A program made the position numbers and the translations under genes. Below the pieces are notes generated by a model. That model was not told the origin of the DNA. It searched no databases and worked only from the letters and a program-made list of their open reading frames with translations. Shown piece after piece: positions 7,603 through 15,373 of a stretch of DNA of 27,324 bases. The first letter of the stretch is position 1. Every line of letters starts with the position of its first letter. This DNA comes from Prosthecochloris sp. GTDB lineage: Bacteria > Bacteroidota > Chlorobiia > Chlorobiales > Chlorobiaceae. The stretch is taken from contig JADMLA020000042.1 in NCBI GenBank assembly GCA_015482705.2, forward strand, positions 1 to 27,324, in the 5' to 3' direction.

Positions 7603-9063
7603 TCAGGAGAGACGCTCGCGGGCATGATGCTCAACCTTTTCGGGTCTCTGTATGGTAAATACTGCGACATCTTCCGAATCCATATCAGCGATCAGGCGCC
7701 TGGTCAGTTCCATGTAGACCGCACAAGCATTTTTTTCCATAACAGATATACTGCCATATTTCTTTTCAAGAGGCCCCAGGCAAAAGCCGGAACAAAAACC
7801 CTCTATTGCACACCCGGCACACTCAGGAGAATTACTGAATGCTCTCGATGCGTACTTTCTGTACTTTTCAGAAGCAAGCAGCTCATCGATACGCAGAATA
7901 TTTCCAAAGTAGCCGGAAGATCCTTTACAGGCAAAAACATCTCCTGAAGGCTCTATACTCAACTGGCAACCCGTAGCGGAACAGGTTTTGAACCCGCGCG
8001 TTCTATACAGGTTCTTGTGAACGAGCTGTTGGAAGATCATATGCCAGTATCCTGTAAGCTGCACCCCCTTCTGTTTACCGTAACAGTAAACATCCCAAAG
8101 TGTATCGACAATGTCCTTCGCCGAATATTTTTCATAAAATCCAGGGCTCAGATCGAGCAGAACACCAATGTCAAATACATAGTGTTCGAGAGCGAAATCA
8201 ACAAGCTCGTATCCGAAAACAGCAAAGGTCTCACTCGACAAAACTGCATTGAATGCAACGTGATTATAGTATTTGTTGAGCAACGACAAGCCTTGTTCGA
8301 CCAGCTCACCTCCGTTTTTTCCGTTTTTACACACACGCTGCTCACCTGAAGGAGCATCAAAACTGACTATAACCGAAACTTTGTGCTTTTTGCAATACGC
8401 CGCAATTTCATCCGTTATCAATGAACCATTGGTCACGATACTGTACGTTATCTCCAGCCCATGTTCTTCACCGTCGCCAAAATGCTCGAGGACAAATTTC
8501 ATCACCTTCCAGTTCAAGAGAGGTTCACCCCCGAAAAACTGTACGGACAAACCCGTCTTACCGTTTTTCCTTGCAATATCAATAACGTTTTCAAGGTAAG
8601 TCCGGGCCTCCTCGACATGCATCACCCTGTTGTTTTTCGAAGCTTGAGCATCCAGCCGCTCCTTGGAAGAATAAATGCTATTGACAAAACAGTACTCACA
8701 GCGAAAATTGCACAGATTCGTCAGAACCAGCTGTACAACCCCGACTTGTCCCCCTTTGTGCAGCCTTTTTTCCATTGTTTCAAGATAATCCTCTAGCTGT
8801 CCAGACTCATTGGAACCGTCCTCTACAAGAAAACCTCTCTCTTCAAAAAGCTGCATGAATGACTGTATACGGAGTTCATCAAAAGCACATCCTGCCGTAA
8901 CCACTTCATGAGCCGATCTCGGAGTCTGGAAAACTTCGAACAGGTGACGTATATCACCATCGACGATACACAGCCCTCCATAGAGCGAATGATACAGCGC
9001 AAAACCGTCATGCCTCGTGATATATCGCAAGTATTTCGATGTCTGTAACTTTCGATGCCTGTT
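7603..9063 (-). CDS. Radical SAM/SPASM peptide maturase B (second of two paralogues)
   Basis: A 487-residue radical SAM protein, read down from 9066 with its ATG overlapping the stop of maturase A (ATGA at 9063-9066); the shared bases belong to both. The first ~90 residues (KYLRYITR, ALYHSLYGGLCIVDG, RGFLVED) look like a PqqD/RRE-type peptide-binding winged helix. The radical SAM core has the 4Fe-4S motif Cys119-x3-Cys123-x2-Cys126 (CNFRCEYC) and FFGGEP at 178-182. The C-terminal SPASM region supplies Cys362, 367, 380, 416, 419, 425, 429 and 448 for auxiliary clusters. These features fit enzymes that modify ribosomal peptides through a 5'-deoxyadenosyl radical. It differs from maturase A at the cluster loop: here CKGSSGY, there CKCCSDY. 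Its likely substrate is the GGTI-repeat peptide encoded upstream; the reaction type is unknown. Confidence 0.9.
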   Translation of the reverse strand, partial: NRHRKLQTSKYLRYITRHDGFALYHSLYGGLCIVDGDIRHLFEVFQTPRSAHEVVTAGCAFDELRIQSFMQLFEERGFLVEDGSNESGQLEDYLETMEKRLHKGGQVGVVQLVLTNLCNFRCEYCFVNSIYSSKERLDAQASKNNRVMHVEEARTYLENVIDIARKNGKTGLSVQFFGGEPLLNWKVMKFVLEHFGDGEEHGLEITYSIVTNGSLITDEIAAYCKKHKVSVIVSFDAPSGEQRVCKNGKNGGELVEQGLSLLNKYYNHVAFNAVLSSETFAVFGYELVDFALEHYVFDIGVLLDLSPGFYEKYSAKDIVDTLWDVYCYGKQKGVQLTGYWHMIFQQLVHKNLYRTRGFKTCSATGCQLSIEPSGDVFACKGSSGYFGNILRIDELLASEKYRKYASRAFSNSPECAGCAIEGFCSGFCLGPLEKKYGSISVMEKNACAVYMELTRRLIADMDSEDVAVFTIQRPEKVEHHARERLS

Positions 9064-10508
9064 CATATTCGAGATGTGTTCTTGTCCTGATGCAGGTAAC
9101 GAACCTCGACATCGTTTGAATCGACGTTCTGCAACAGTTTTCTTGTAATGCCTTTATACACTTCACACGAACTGCTTTCGACGATATCGATTCTTTGATA
9201 TTTCTTTTCCAGGGCACCCATACAGACTCCGGAGCAAAATCCCTCGATCGCACAACCATCACATCCGGGAGCATTGCGATACGCCTGCATGGAATATCGC
9301 CGATATCTTTCCGATTTCAGGACCGCTTCGAGCTGAGAAACATGACCCAGATAATCTGAACAACATTTACATATAAATACATGCCCTTCAGGCTCAACAC
9401 TAACCTTGCAGCCTGTAGCCGGACAAGTTTTATAGCCGGAGAGAAGATTAATCGGCTGCAGTCCCGCTATTTGATTAAAAATCTGATACCAGTAGCCAAC
9501 AACAGCGACACCTTGATCCCTGCCATATTCATAGGTAGCCCATAACTGCTCGATCACTTTTTTTCTTCGACTTTCTTTACTGTAAAAGGAGAGATCGAGG
9601 TCGAGAATCAAGCCGACCATAGCTATATGATATTGTTTTGCAGTATCTATCAGCGCCTTTCCGTCATAGCTGTCGACCGTCTCTCTCGAAATAACTGCAT
9701 TGAAGGTAACCCAGTTACCATATTTTTTCAGGATCTCGAGTTTTTCTTTTACCGGATCCCCTCCCTTTTGCGCTTTTACCGCCGGATGCGCAGAAGAACC
9801 CGGAGAATCAAAGCTCACAGTCACCGTAACGTTATGTTCCTTGAACAGTCTGGCCATCTCCTCGGTAATGAGTGAGCCATTTGTCGTTACGCTGTACAAT
9901 AATTCGATTCCCTTTGGACTTTCTGTACGAAACGTTTCAAGCACTCGCTTTATAAGCGGCCAGTTCATCAACGGCTCTCCGCCGAAAAACTCGATATTGA
10001 GCTGAGGTGTGCCGTTACGAACGACAATATCGAGAGCCTTTTCAATCGACTGCTTTGCCGTCGAAAAGCTCATAGTCATATTCTCCGGACGATGCTGCAA
10101 TGCGTCCCGTTCTTTGGAGCCATACATCTTGTCGACAAAACAGTATGTACAATTGAAATTACACGTATTGGCGACGACAAGCTGCAGGACGCGAAGCAGA
10201 TAACCCTTCTCGAGCTGCTTTTCACGCCTGAGCGCATCGGCATGTACCAAACCATACTCGTCTGCATCGTCGGTAACGAGAAAGTCGCGCATCCGAAGCT
10301 CATGAACATACGACCAGACGACAGAAGCATCATATGCACTGAATTTTCGTATGGCTTCATCGATAAAACAACCGCCGCCGAATGCTTGCAGCAATGCCTT
10401 CCCCTCTGCGTCAACAAGCAGAAGATTACCGTACAGAGAATGATAGACGGCAAAATCGACCCCTCGGGGAACTATGCGAAGATATTTCGATACTTTGAGT
10501 TTCTGCAT
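9063..10508 (-). CDS. Radical SAM/SPASM peptide maturase A (first of two paralogues)
   Basis: A 481-residue protein built like maturase B. Residues ~1-90 form a PqqD/RRE-like domain (VSKYLRIVPRG, AVYHSLYGNLLLVDAEGKAL, LRMRDFLVTDD). The radical SAM motif is Cys116-x3-Cys120-x2-Cys123 (CNFNCTYC), with FFGGEP at 174-179. The SPASM region holds Cys362, 367, 380, 382, 383, 416, 419, 425, 429 and 448; Cys382 and Cys383 have no counterpart in maturase B. The two proteins align almost without gaps, including the spacing of the SPASM cysteines, so they arose by tandem duplication. The ATG at 10508 has no clear ribosome binding site. The gene begins 106 bp after the precursor peptide stop, with a terminator-like hairpin between them, which would keep enzyme levels below peptide levels. 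The substrate assignment is inferred from position. Confidence 0.9.
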   Translation of the reverse strand: MQKLKVSKYLRIVPRGVDFAVYHSLYGNLLLVDAEGKALLQAFGGGCFIDEAIRKFSAYDASVVWSYVHELRMRDFLVTDDADEYGLVHADALRREKQLEKGYLLRVLQLVVANTCNFNCTYCFVDKMYGSKERDALQHRPENMTMSFSTAKQSIEKALDIVVRNGTPQLNIEFFGGEPLMNWPLIKRVLETFRTESPKGIELLYSVTTNGSLITEEMARLFKEHNVTVTVSFDSPGSSAHPAVKAQKGGDPVKEKLEILKKYGNWVTFNAVISRETVDSYDGKALIDTAKQYHIAMVGLILDLDLSFYSKESRRKKVIEQLWATYEYGRDQGVAVVGYWYQIFNQIAGLQPINLLSGYKTCPATGCKVSVEPEGHVFICKCCSDYLGHVSQLEAVLKSERYRRYSMQAYRNAPGCDGCAIEGFCSGVCMGALEKKYQRIDIVESSSCEVYKGITRKLLQNVDSNDVEVRYLHQDKNTSRI

Positions 10509-10536
10509 TCAGGGAAACGATGATACACAGCGTATA

Positions 10537-10582
10537 GCAAATAGAAAGAGACTGGAACGCTCATACCTGTCTTTCCAGTCTC
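10537..10582 (-). terminator. Terminator-like hairpin (attenuator) between precursor and maturase genes
   Basis: A perfect 10-bp inverted repeat (gagactggaa at 10548-10557, ttccagtctc at 10573-10582) with a 15-nt loop. Read on the minus strand, the stem is followed by a T-rich tract (tttctatttg). The position, after the peptide gene and before the two enzymes, fits partial termination that yields more precursor than enzyme. Confidence 0.6.
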
Positions 10583-10614
10583 CTGAAACAATGCGCAATC
10601 ACTGACGACTGGTT

Positions 10615-10890
10615 TCAACAACGTCCCGTAGCGCCTATCGTACCCGCAATGTCGACCATCGTTCCACCGATTGTTCCGCCTATTGTACCTCCTACGGTTC
10701 CTCCTATCGTACCACCGGTTACACCTCCGATCGTGCCTCCTATGGTCCCGCCCACAGGTATCATGCCGCCAGCCCTCAATATTTCGGCATCGATTTTTGC
10801 CAATTCCATACAAAGCTCCTGAATGTTGAGAGCAACATCGATTTTTCGGTCGTTGAGGGATTTGATTTTTGCTTCATTGGTTTTCGCCAT
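10615..10890 (-). CDS. Candidate RiPP precursor peptide with GGTI tetrapeptide repeats
   Basis: A 91-residue peptide. Residues 1-42 look like a charged, helical leader (KSLNDRKIDVALN, then ELCMELAKIDAEILRAGG) ending in a double glycine, the usual cut site of bacteriocin-type leaders. Residues 47-78 are eight tetrapeptides: GGTI five times plus GGVT, GGTV and a final GGTM. The tail is VDIAGTIGATGRC, ending in Cys91; the only other Cys is Cys27 in the leader. The start is set by an AGGAGG ribosome binding site 6 bp before the ATG at 10890; the frame stays open seven codons further up, but that extension would include the binding site. Two radical SAM/SPASM genes follow on the same strand, so this is probably their substrate. 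No known precursor family is claimed. The G-x3-G spacing also fits a membrane-inserting glycine zipper. Confidence 0.82.
   Translation of the reverse strand: MAKTNEAKIKSLNDRKIDVALNIQELCMELAKIDAEILRAGGMIPVGGTIGGTIGGVTGGTIGGTVGGTIGGTIGGTMVDIAGTIGATGRC
10657..10752 (-). repeat. Imperfect 12-bp coding repeat (8 units) in the precursor core
   Basis: Eight consecutive 12-bp units encode the GGTI-type tetrapeptides. The units vary at third positions (ggc/gga/ggt, acg/aca/acc, atc/ata) while the protein repeat is held, which suggests selection on the peptide rather than very recent DNA slippage. Confidence 0.85.
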
Positions 10891-10896
10891 AGCGCT

Positions 10897-10902
10897 CCTC
10901 CT
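10897..10902 (-). promoter_or_regulatory. Strong Shine-Dalgarno site of the precursor gene
   Basis: AGGAGG on the minus strand, 6 nt before the ATG at 10890. It fixes the start codon. It stands out because most genes in this window, including the two maturases, lack a clear site; this points to high peptide output. Confidence 0.85.
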
Positions 10903-11183
10903 GTGGTTCAATGATTAATAGTTATGCAGTCAAACACTGCCACATCTCATATTGTACTACGGAACAACGGGAAAAAGGTCCTGAATCATTGTACTTTGGT
11001 CGAGGAAAGAATAATTCAGGTAGATGAGGAATCACCTCTTTGTGTAAATTTAGCGAATTTTCACTCACTTCTGCAAACCCGCACCTTCGTGGATCTCAGC
11101 ACGTCATGTATCGGATTTGAGAACGTTATGAACGCGCTATTGTGAGGACAATGCTGCGTACCTTATGACTCGCTGCTTTCCTG

Positions 11184-13112
11184 TCAGGCAAACAAACCGT
11201 CCATTGGCACTATCGGTAACGGCGTTGGCTTCAGCGCTTCTTTGCTGCAGATTGCATTTGCTGCAAGACGTCCTGTAAACACCGCGGCTTCCATGAGAAA
11301 GACCGGAGCATCGACTTTCACCCAGTCACCTGCAAGAGACAGGTTCTCCAAAGGTGTTTCCGACACAGGACGTCTTGCATGATCTCCCGGTGCCCACCGT
11401 GTAAAATTCTGCTGCTGCATATAGACATCGTAAAGAATAGTGGCGTCTTTGGTTTCAGGAAACATATGGTGCATCTCCTCCAGCATCGTCTGCTTGATCA
11501 CCTCGTTCGGACGCACATCCTCCGGGGCAATTGCATAAGCGTGGAGTTCAACGACACTTCCTCCCTGCTTCTTCCCCCAGGAAATGAAGGGTTCCTGAAA
11601 ACGTGAAAAAAGAGACACCGAATCCGTGTAGGTAAATCCGGCTACCGTATAAAAAGGATATTCGGCGGAGGTGACCGGTCTATCCAGCCAAAGGCGCCAT
11701 ACAACGTATGGATCGGCAGTACCGAGTGATGCGATCCGCGACTCGAATTCGGGCTGCCGGATATCGGAACGTTCGATGATCCTTTTTGTTCCGGTCACAT
11801 CCGATGCCAGGACACAGTAATCACACGACAAGACCTCGGAAGCATCACCTCGACCGGAAGAAACAACCAACTGATGACCGGAAACCGTTACCTGCAGTTT
11901 CCGTAGTGGCGTTTCAGGTGGGCCGCTCACCACATTTCCTTCATAATCAAAAACACCGGCGTGGCAGGGGCAGAAAAACCCATTCAACTTCTCGTCCGGA
12001 ACAACCGGACACCCCATGTGCGTACAGGTTGCATCGAACGCAACATATTCGCCGTTACGCGAAGTTAACAGAACAGGCAGCCCGTTTTCCGTCCGTAACG
12101 AGGTCCATTCCCCTGTCTTGACCCGGGAGGCGTCCACAACGGCAATGACTTCATCGGAACCTCCACCCTCGAGCTCAACCCCTGAAACCCGTTGATCGTC
12201 GACCAGAAGCCTTTTGACTTTCTTGCCTGAAAGAATCTTGACCCCAAGCTCCTTCAAACGCCGTTCCATGGGACGAACGAGCGCATCCATACAGTTTTTC
12301 GTTGTAATCCGGTACCCAAGGGCTTCGGGGCTGCCCATAAAGTAAAAATGAAAATACCGTATGGCCTCGGCAGCGGAAAGCACCTCCATTCGATTCATCG
12401 TCGCATCAGAAAAAGGATGGAGTACCGTCCTGAAAAAAGGTTCGTGCACTTTTTGTTCTTGACAGTAGGTCATGAAATCAATCCCGTCATACTCCTCGAA
12501 TGTGCGTTCATATTCATAACGAAACATGTTGAGTACCGGCATCATGCCATCGAAATCCTTGAGAATGGGAAAAAGATCGAGGGAATCGGATTGCTGCAAA
12601 ACGGAAAAAATGTTCAGAGGAAACAGTTTCGGTGTGTTGCCGAATACCTCCAAAGGGCGCTCCTTGAACAGCACCGGATAACCTGGAGCAGGCATGAATA
12701 CATCACCGACACCTGATTCAGCAAACATCTCGTTGAGATTGTAATACTGGTTGAAATAACCGTGAAAACCATGTTCAACCGGGAACCTCTCCCCCAGCGC
12801 ATCGACGTCCCAACCTGTGAGTTTTCCACCGAGATCGGCCGAGGCTTCGATAAGTGTCACGTCGAAATTCCTCTTTGCAAGCTCCATAGCGGCACTGATA
12901 CCGGCTAAACCCCCACCGATAATCACAGCCTTTTTCGAAGACTCGAGCCTGTCAGCGAGCCCTGAGGTTTGCTCCGCACCCTCACTCCTGTAGCTCTGCT
13001 TACGGGGTTGATAATATCCCAATACACCTGCAGCGCCTGCTGCCGTAACTCCAGCGGCAATACCTGTCCGTTTGAAAAGCTTACCGAGAAACTCCCTTCG
13101 ATCCATGGCCAT
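11184..13112 (-). CDS. crtU: FAD-dependent carotenoid desaturase/methyltransferase-like enzyme with inserted Rieske domain (CrtU-like)
   Basis: A protein of 642 residues from the ATG at 13112 (MAMDRR...; 640 from 13106). It begins with a Tat-like signal, DRREFLGKL, followed by an Ala/Gly-rich stretch. Next comes an FAD-binding fold (AVIIGGGLAGISAAMELA) of the phytoene desaturase/amine oxidase type, with the CrtU-like stretch HGFHGYFNQYYNLNEMF. A Rieske 2Fe-2S domain is inserted in the middle: ligands Cys361/His363 in CTHMGC and Cys379/His382 in CPCH (numbering from 13106), with Cys366 and Cys381 placed to form the disulfide of bc1-type Rieske proteins. The FAD fold then resumes and ends with LAGDWVKVDAPVFLMEAAVFTGRLAA. 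CrtU turns beta- or gamma-carotene ends into aromatic rings (isorenieratene, chlorobactene) in green sulfur bacteria. Another carotenoid oxidase or isomerase is possible, so the symbol is tentative. The open frame extends to 13313 but would overlap queG. Confidence 0.72.
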   Translation of the reverse strand: MAMDRREFLGKLFKRTGIAAGVTAAGAAGVLGYYQPRKQSYRSEGAEQTSGLADRLESSKKAVIIGGGLAGISAAMELAKRNFDVTLIEASADLGGKLTGWDVDALGERFPVEHGFHGYFNQYYNLNEMFAESGVGDVFMPAPGYPVLFKERPLEVFGNTPKLFPLNIFSVLQQSDSLDLFPILKDFDGMMPVLNMFRYEYERTFEEYDGIDFMTYCQEQKVHEPFFRTVLHPFSDATMNRMEVLSAAEAIRYFHFYFMGSPEALGYRITTKNCMDALVRPMERRLKELGVKILSGKKVKRLLVDDQRVSGVELEGGGSDEVIAVVDASRVKTGEWTSLRTENGLPVLLTSRNGEYVAFDATCTHMGCPVVPDEKLNGFFCPCHAGVFDYEGNVVSGPPETPLRKLQVTVSGHQLVVSSGRGDASEVLSCDYCVLASDVTGTKRIIERSDIRQPEFESRIASLGTADPYVVWRLWLDRPVTSAEYPFYTVAGFTYTDSVSLFSRFQEPFISWGKKQGGSVVELHAYAIAPEDVRPNEVIKQTMLEEMHHMFPETKDATILYDVYMQQQNFTRWAPGDHARRPVSETPLENLSLAGDWVKVDAPVFLMEAAVFTGRLAANAICSKEALKPTPLPIVPMDGLFA

Positions 13113-13194
13113 AGAGATAGAATTCACATTAGCAAGATGAAAGCATGGCATATATTTATAAATAAATACATTTAATACAACCTTTCGTCTCGAG

Positions 13195-14139
13195 ATGGGC
13201 AAAGAAAAGTTTTTATCGCTCGTTCTACAAAAAGCAAAAGAATGCGGATTCAGCGCTGCAGGATTTATTTCACTTTCATCCTGCCAGCACGAGACAGACC
13301 GGCTCGTCACCATGATCGAAGAAAACCGTCATGGAGAGATGCGTTACATGCAGGAAAACCTCGATGCAAGGACCGATCCTGCAATCCTTTTGCCAGGAGC
13401 AAAAACAATTTTTTCAGCCGCACTGCCGTATAATTTCCCGGGTGTACAAACGGGAAAAAAAGGAAAAATATCACGCTATGCCCTTTGCCCCGACTATCAT
13501 ACCGTCATGCGAAACAAACTCGAAGAAGTACTTGATTATATCTCCCGAAACTACGAGGGTGACGTCAGAGGAAAAGTATTTGTCGACAGTTCTCCGGTTT
13601 TCGAAAAAGCATGGGCCGAAAAAGCAGGAATCGGCAGAGCCGGCAAGAACACCGTGCTCCTCTCACCGGGAACGGGCTCTTACCTGTTCCTCGGTGAGAT
13701 ATTGCTCGATATAGAACTTGAAAGCAGCGTCAAAAAAGTACCGGACCTTTGCGGCAACTGCGACATTTGCATCAAAAGCTGCCCGACAGGGGCATTGCTT
13801 GAACCCGGAAAAATCGATGCCCGCCGATGCATCTCTTACCTGACCGTCGAGCTGAAAAGGGAATTCACAAAAGAGGAAGCGGCAATGATCGGTGACTGGC
13901 TTTTCGGCTGCGACATTTGTCAGGAAGTTTGCCCTCACAACAAAAAGCAATCATCAACAGAAGCGTGCCCTGAACTGACACCGAGAGAAGAATTGCTCCG
14001 GCTCACTCCTGAGCGGATTCTCACCCTTACAAGATCTCAATTCAAAATGCTTTTCGCGGCCACCCCGATCTACCGTACCGGTTTGAAACGGCTGAAACGC
14101 AATGCGAAAGCAGTGATGGAAAACCTGAAAACATTTTAA
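13195..14139 (+). CDS. queG: Epoxyqueuosine reductase
   Basis: A 314-residue iron-sulfur, cobalamin-dependent enzyme that performs the last step of queuosine synthesis, reducing epoxyqueuosine in tRNA. The N-terminal half has the family stretch FEKAWAEKAGIGRAGKNT. Two ferredoxin-like cysteine clusters follow: CGNCDICIKSCPTGAL and, paired with it, RRCISYLTVE and FGCDICQEVCPHNK. It lacks the C-terminal HEAT-like extension of longer homologues such as the E. coli protein (about 380 residues), which is also the case in some other short members. The ATG at 13195 is 82 bp from the divergent CrtU-like start, over an AT-rich shared promoter region. It converges on the DUF4407 gene with only 4 bp between stops. 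Confidence 0.93.
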   Translation: MGKEKFLSLVLQKAKECGFSAAGFISLSSCQHETDRLVTMIEENRHGEMRYMQENLDARTDPAILLPGAKTIFSAALPYNFPGVQTGKKGKISRYALCPDYHTVMRNKLEEVLDYISRNYEGDVRGKVFVDSSPVFEKAWAEKAGIGRAGKNTVLLSPGTGSYLFLGEILLDIELESSVKKVPDLCGNCDICIKSCPTGALLEPGKIDARRCISYLTVELKREFTKEEAAMIGDWLFGCDICQEVCPHNKKQSSTEACPELTPREELLRLTPERILTLTRSQFKMLFAATPIYRTGLKRLKRNAKAVMENLKTF

Positions 14140-14143
14140 TCCG

Positions 14144-15277
14144 TTACTCGCCACCGTGCAAACCTGCCGCTCCTGCTTTTCTCACTCTTTTATTATACAA
14201 CAGCCTGCGTGTGAGCCGTCGACCGGGTTTACCACCGACGGCACGGTACGCTCTGACAAAACGGTTTTTCGACAAGGGAGATGTAGCCGTCAACCAACGG
14301 ATAATCCTTGCTTCGGACTCATGAATATCGACATCGGATGGACCGGCATCCGAAAGGAGTTTCACCAGGATGGGTGCACATTCGAACGCAACAAAAAGCA
14401 ACGTGATAAACAGCACCGCATGAGCAGAAGAGCTATTGACGTCATTGCCTGATCTCGTCAGATGTCCGAGTGCCCAGTTACGGTCGGCGAACCCTGCATA
14501 GGATATTTTGGCATTCATCAACGAGTCCGACAACATCATCTGGGTATTGATTCCTTCCAGCTCTTTCTGCCGGTTTATATATGATTCAAGTGTTATCAGC
14601 TGTGAAGTGAGGTACTCCTCACGTTTCTGTTTTGAATCAATAACCGCCTGTTTTTCTCGGGCATAGGTCCCAAAACCCACAACACCCGAAGTCGTTGAAA
14701 TCTTATCCCCGAAAACCTCCTTCTTGAGCTCTTCACGCAGACGGGTCAACTCCTTGCCGAGGGAATCATACTCTTTCTGCAGCCGCTCGATCTGTCCAAG
14801 CTCAAGTGCGTATTTTTCGATAAACGCCGCACCAACCCTTGAAACATGTTCCCGCTGCTCATCGAGATAGCGCGACTTGAGAACGTCTTTAATCTCCTTG
14901 TCGAAAATCTTGAGCTCGAGGGGACGGGCAATAACAACAGCAATCAGTACCGCGAAAATCAGACGGGGTGACGCCTGGTAGAACTGGCGCAATCCTTTTG
15001 AAGTCTTGTTGATGCTCGAAACGATATACCGGTCGAGGTTGAAAATGGCAAGTCCCCAGAGAATACCGAACGCGACGGCGAACACAATGGCAAGCGGTGC
15101 TCCTGCAAAAACATAGTACAGTGCATAACCACCGGACAAACCGGCGAAAAGAGCGGTAAAAAAAATGGTAGCCCCGATTCCGATGAACTTGTTGTGCTCC
15201 GTAGGATACTTTTCGATGATCTCGATAGGCGTTCCGGAACATATCCAGAAAAACCTTCGTATGCTCTGCATGTTCAT
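14144..15277 (-). CDS. DUF4407-type membrane protein
   Basis: A 377-residue protein that fits the DUF4407 family, whose function is not known. It begins with RRFFWICSGTPIEIIEKYP and has paired N-terminal membrane helices (about residues 30-55 and 58-80), then NLDRYIVSSINK, a conserved-looking family stretch. A third helix spans about 105-122 and a fourth about 285-305. Between the third and fourth lies a long charged, probably coiled-coil region (EKYALELGQIERLQKEYDSLGKELTRL begins it; given here as position ~150-220). The start could be at 15277 or two codons later at 15271 (MNM). It is divergent from ispF with 96 bp between the starts. Confidence 0.75.
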   Translation of the reverse strand: MNMQSIRRFFWICSGTPIEIIEKYPTEHNKFIGIGATIFFTALFAGLSGGYALYYVFAGAPLAIVFAVAFGILWGLAIFNLDRYIVSSINKTSKGLRQFYQASPRLIFAVLIAVVIARPLELKIFDKEIKDVLKSRYLDEQREHVSRVGAAFIEKYALELGQIERLQKEYDSLGKELTRLREELKKEVFGDKISTTSGVVGFGTYAREKQAVIDSKQKREEYLTSQLITLESYINRQKELEGINTQMMLSDSLMNAKISYAGFADRNWALGHLTRSGNDVNSSSAHAVLFITLLFVAFECAPILVKLLSDAGPSDVDIHESEARIIRWLTATSPLSKNRFVRAYRAVGGKPGRRLTRRLLYNKRVRKAGAAGLHGGE

Positions 15278-15373
15278 GGGTGGATTTTGTACAGTATCGG
15301 GATTCTTGTTTTTTGAAATATAATCATATCTTGTTTCCCTGACATTGACAAATCAATCAATAACTTACCGTTT

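Noticed and set aside
10891..10911. Seven-codon upstream extension of the precursor peptide
   Set aside because: It would start at a non-ATG codon and translate through the AGGAGG site that serves the ATG at 10890.
10924..11145. 73-codon plus-strand open frame divergent from the precursor peptide gene
   Set aside because: No ribosome binding site and no recognisable family; it occupies the upstream region of the precursor gene. A small divergent regulator or accessory protein cannot be fully excluded, and conservation would decide.
13113..13313. Upstream extension of the CrtU-like protein
   Set aside because: It would overlap the start of queG, and the Tat-like motif would then sit 70 residues inside the protein.
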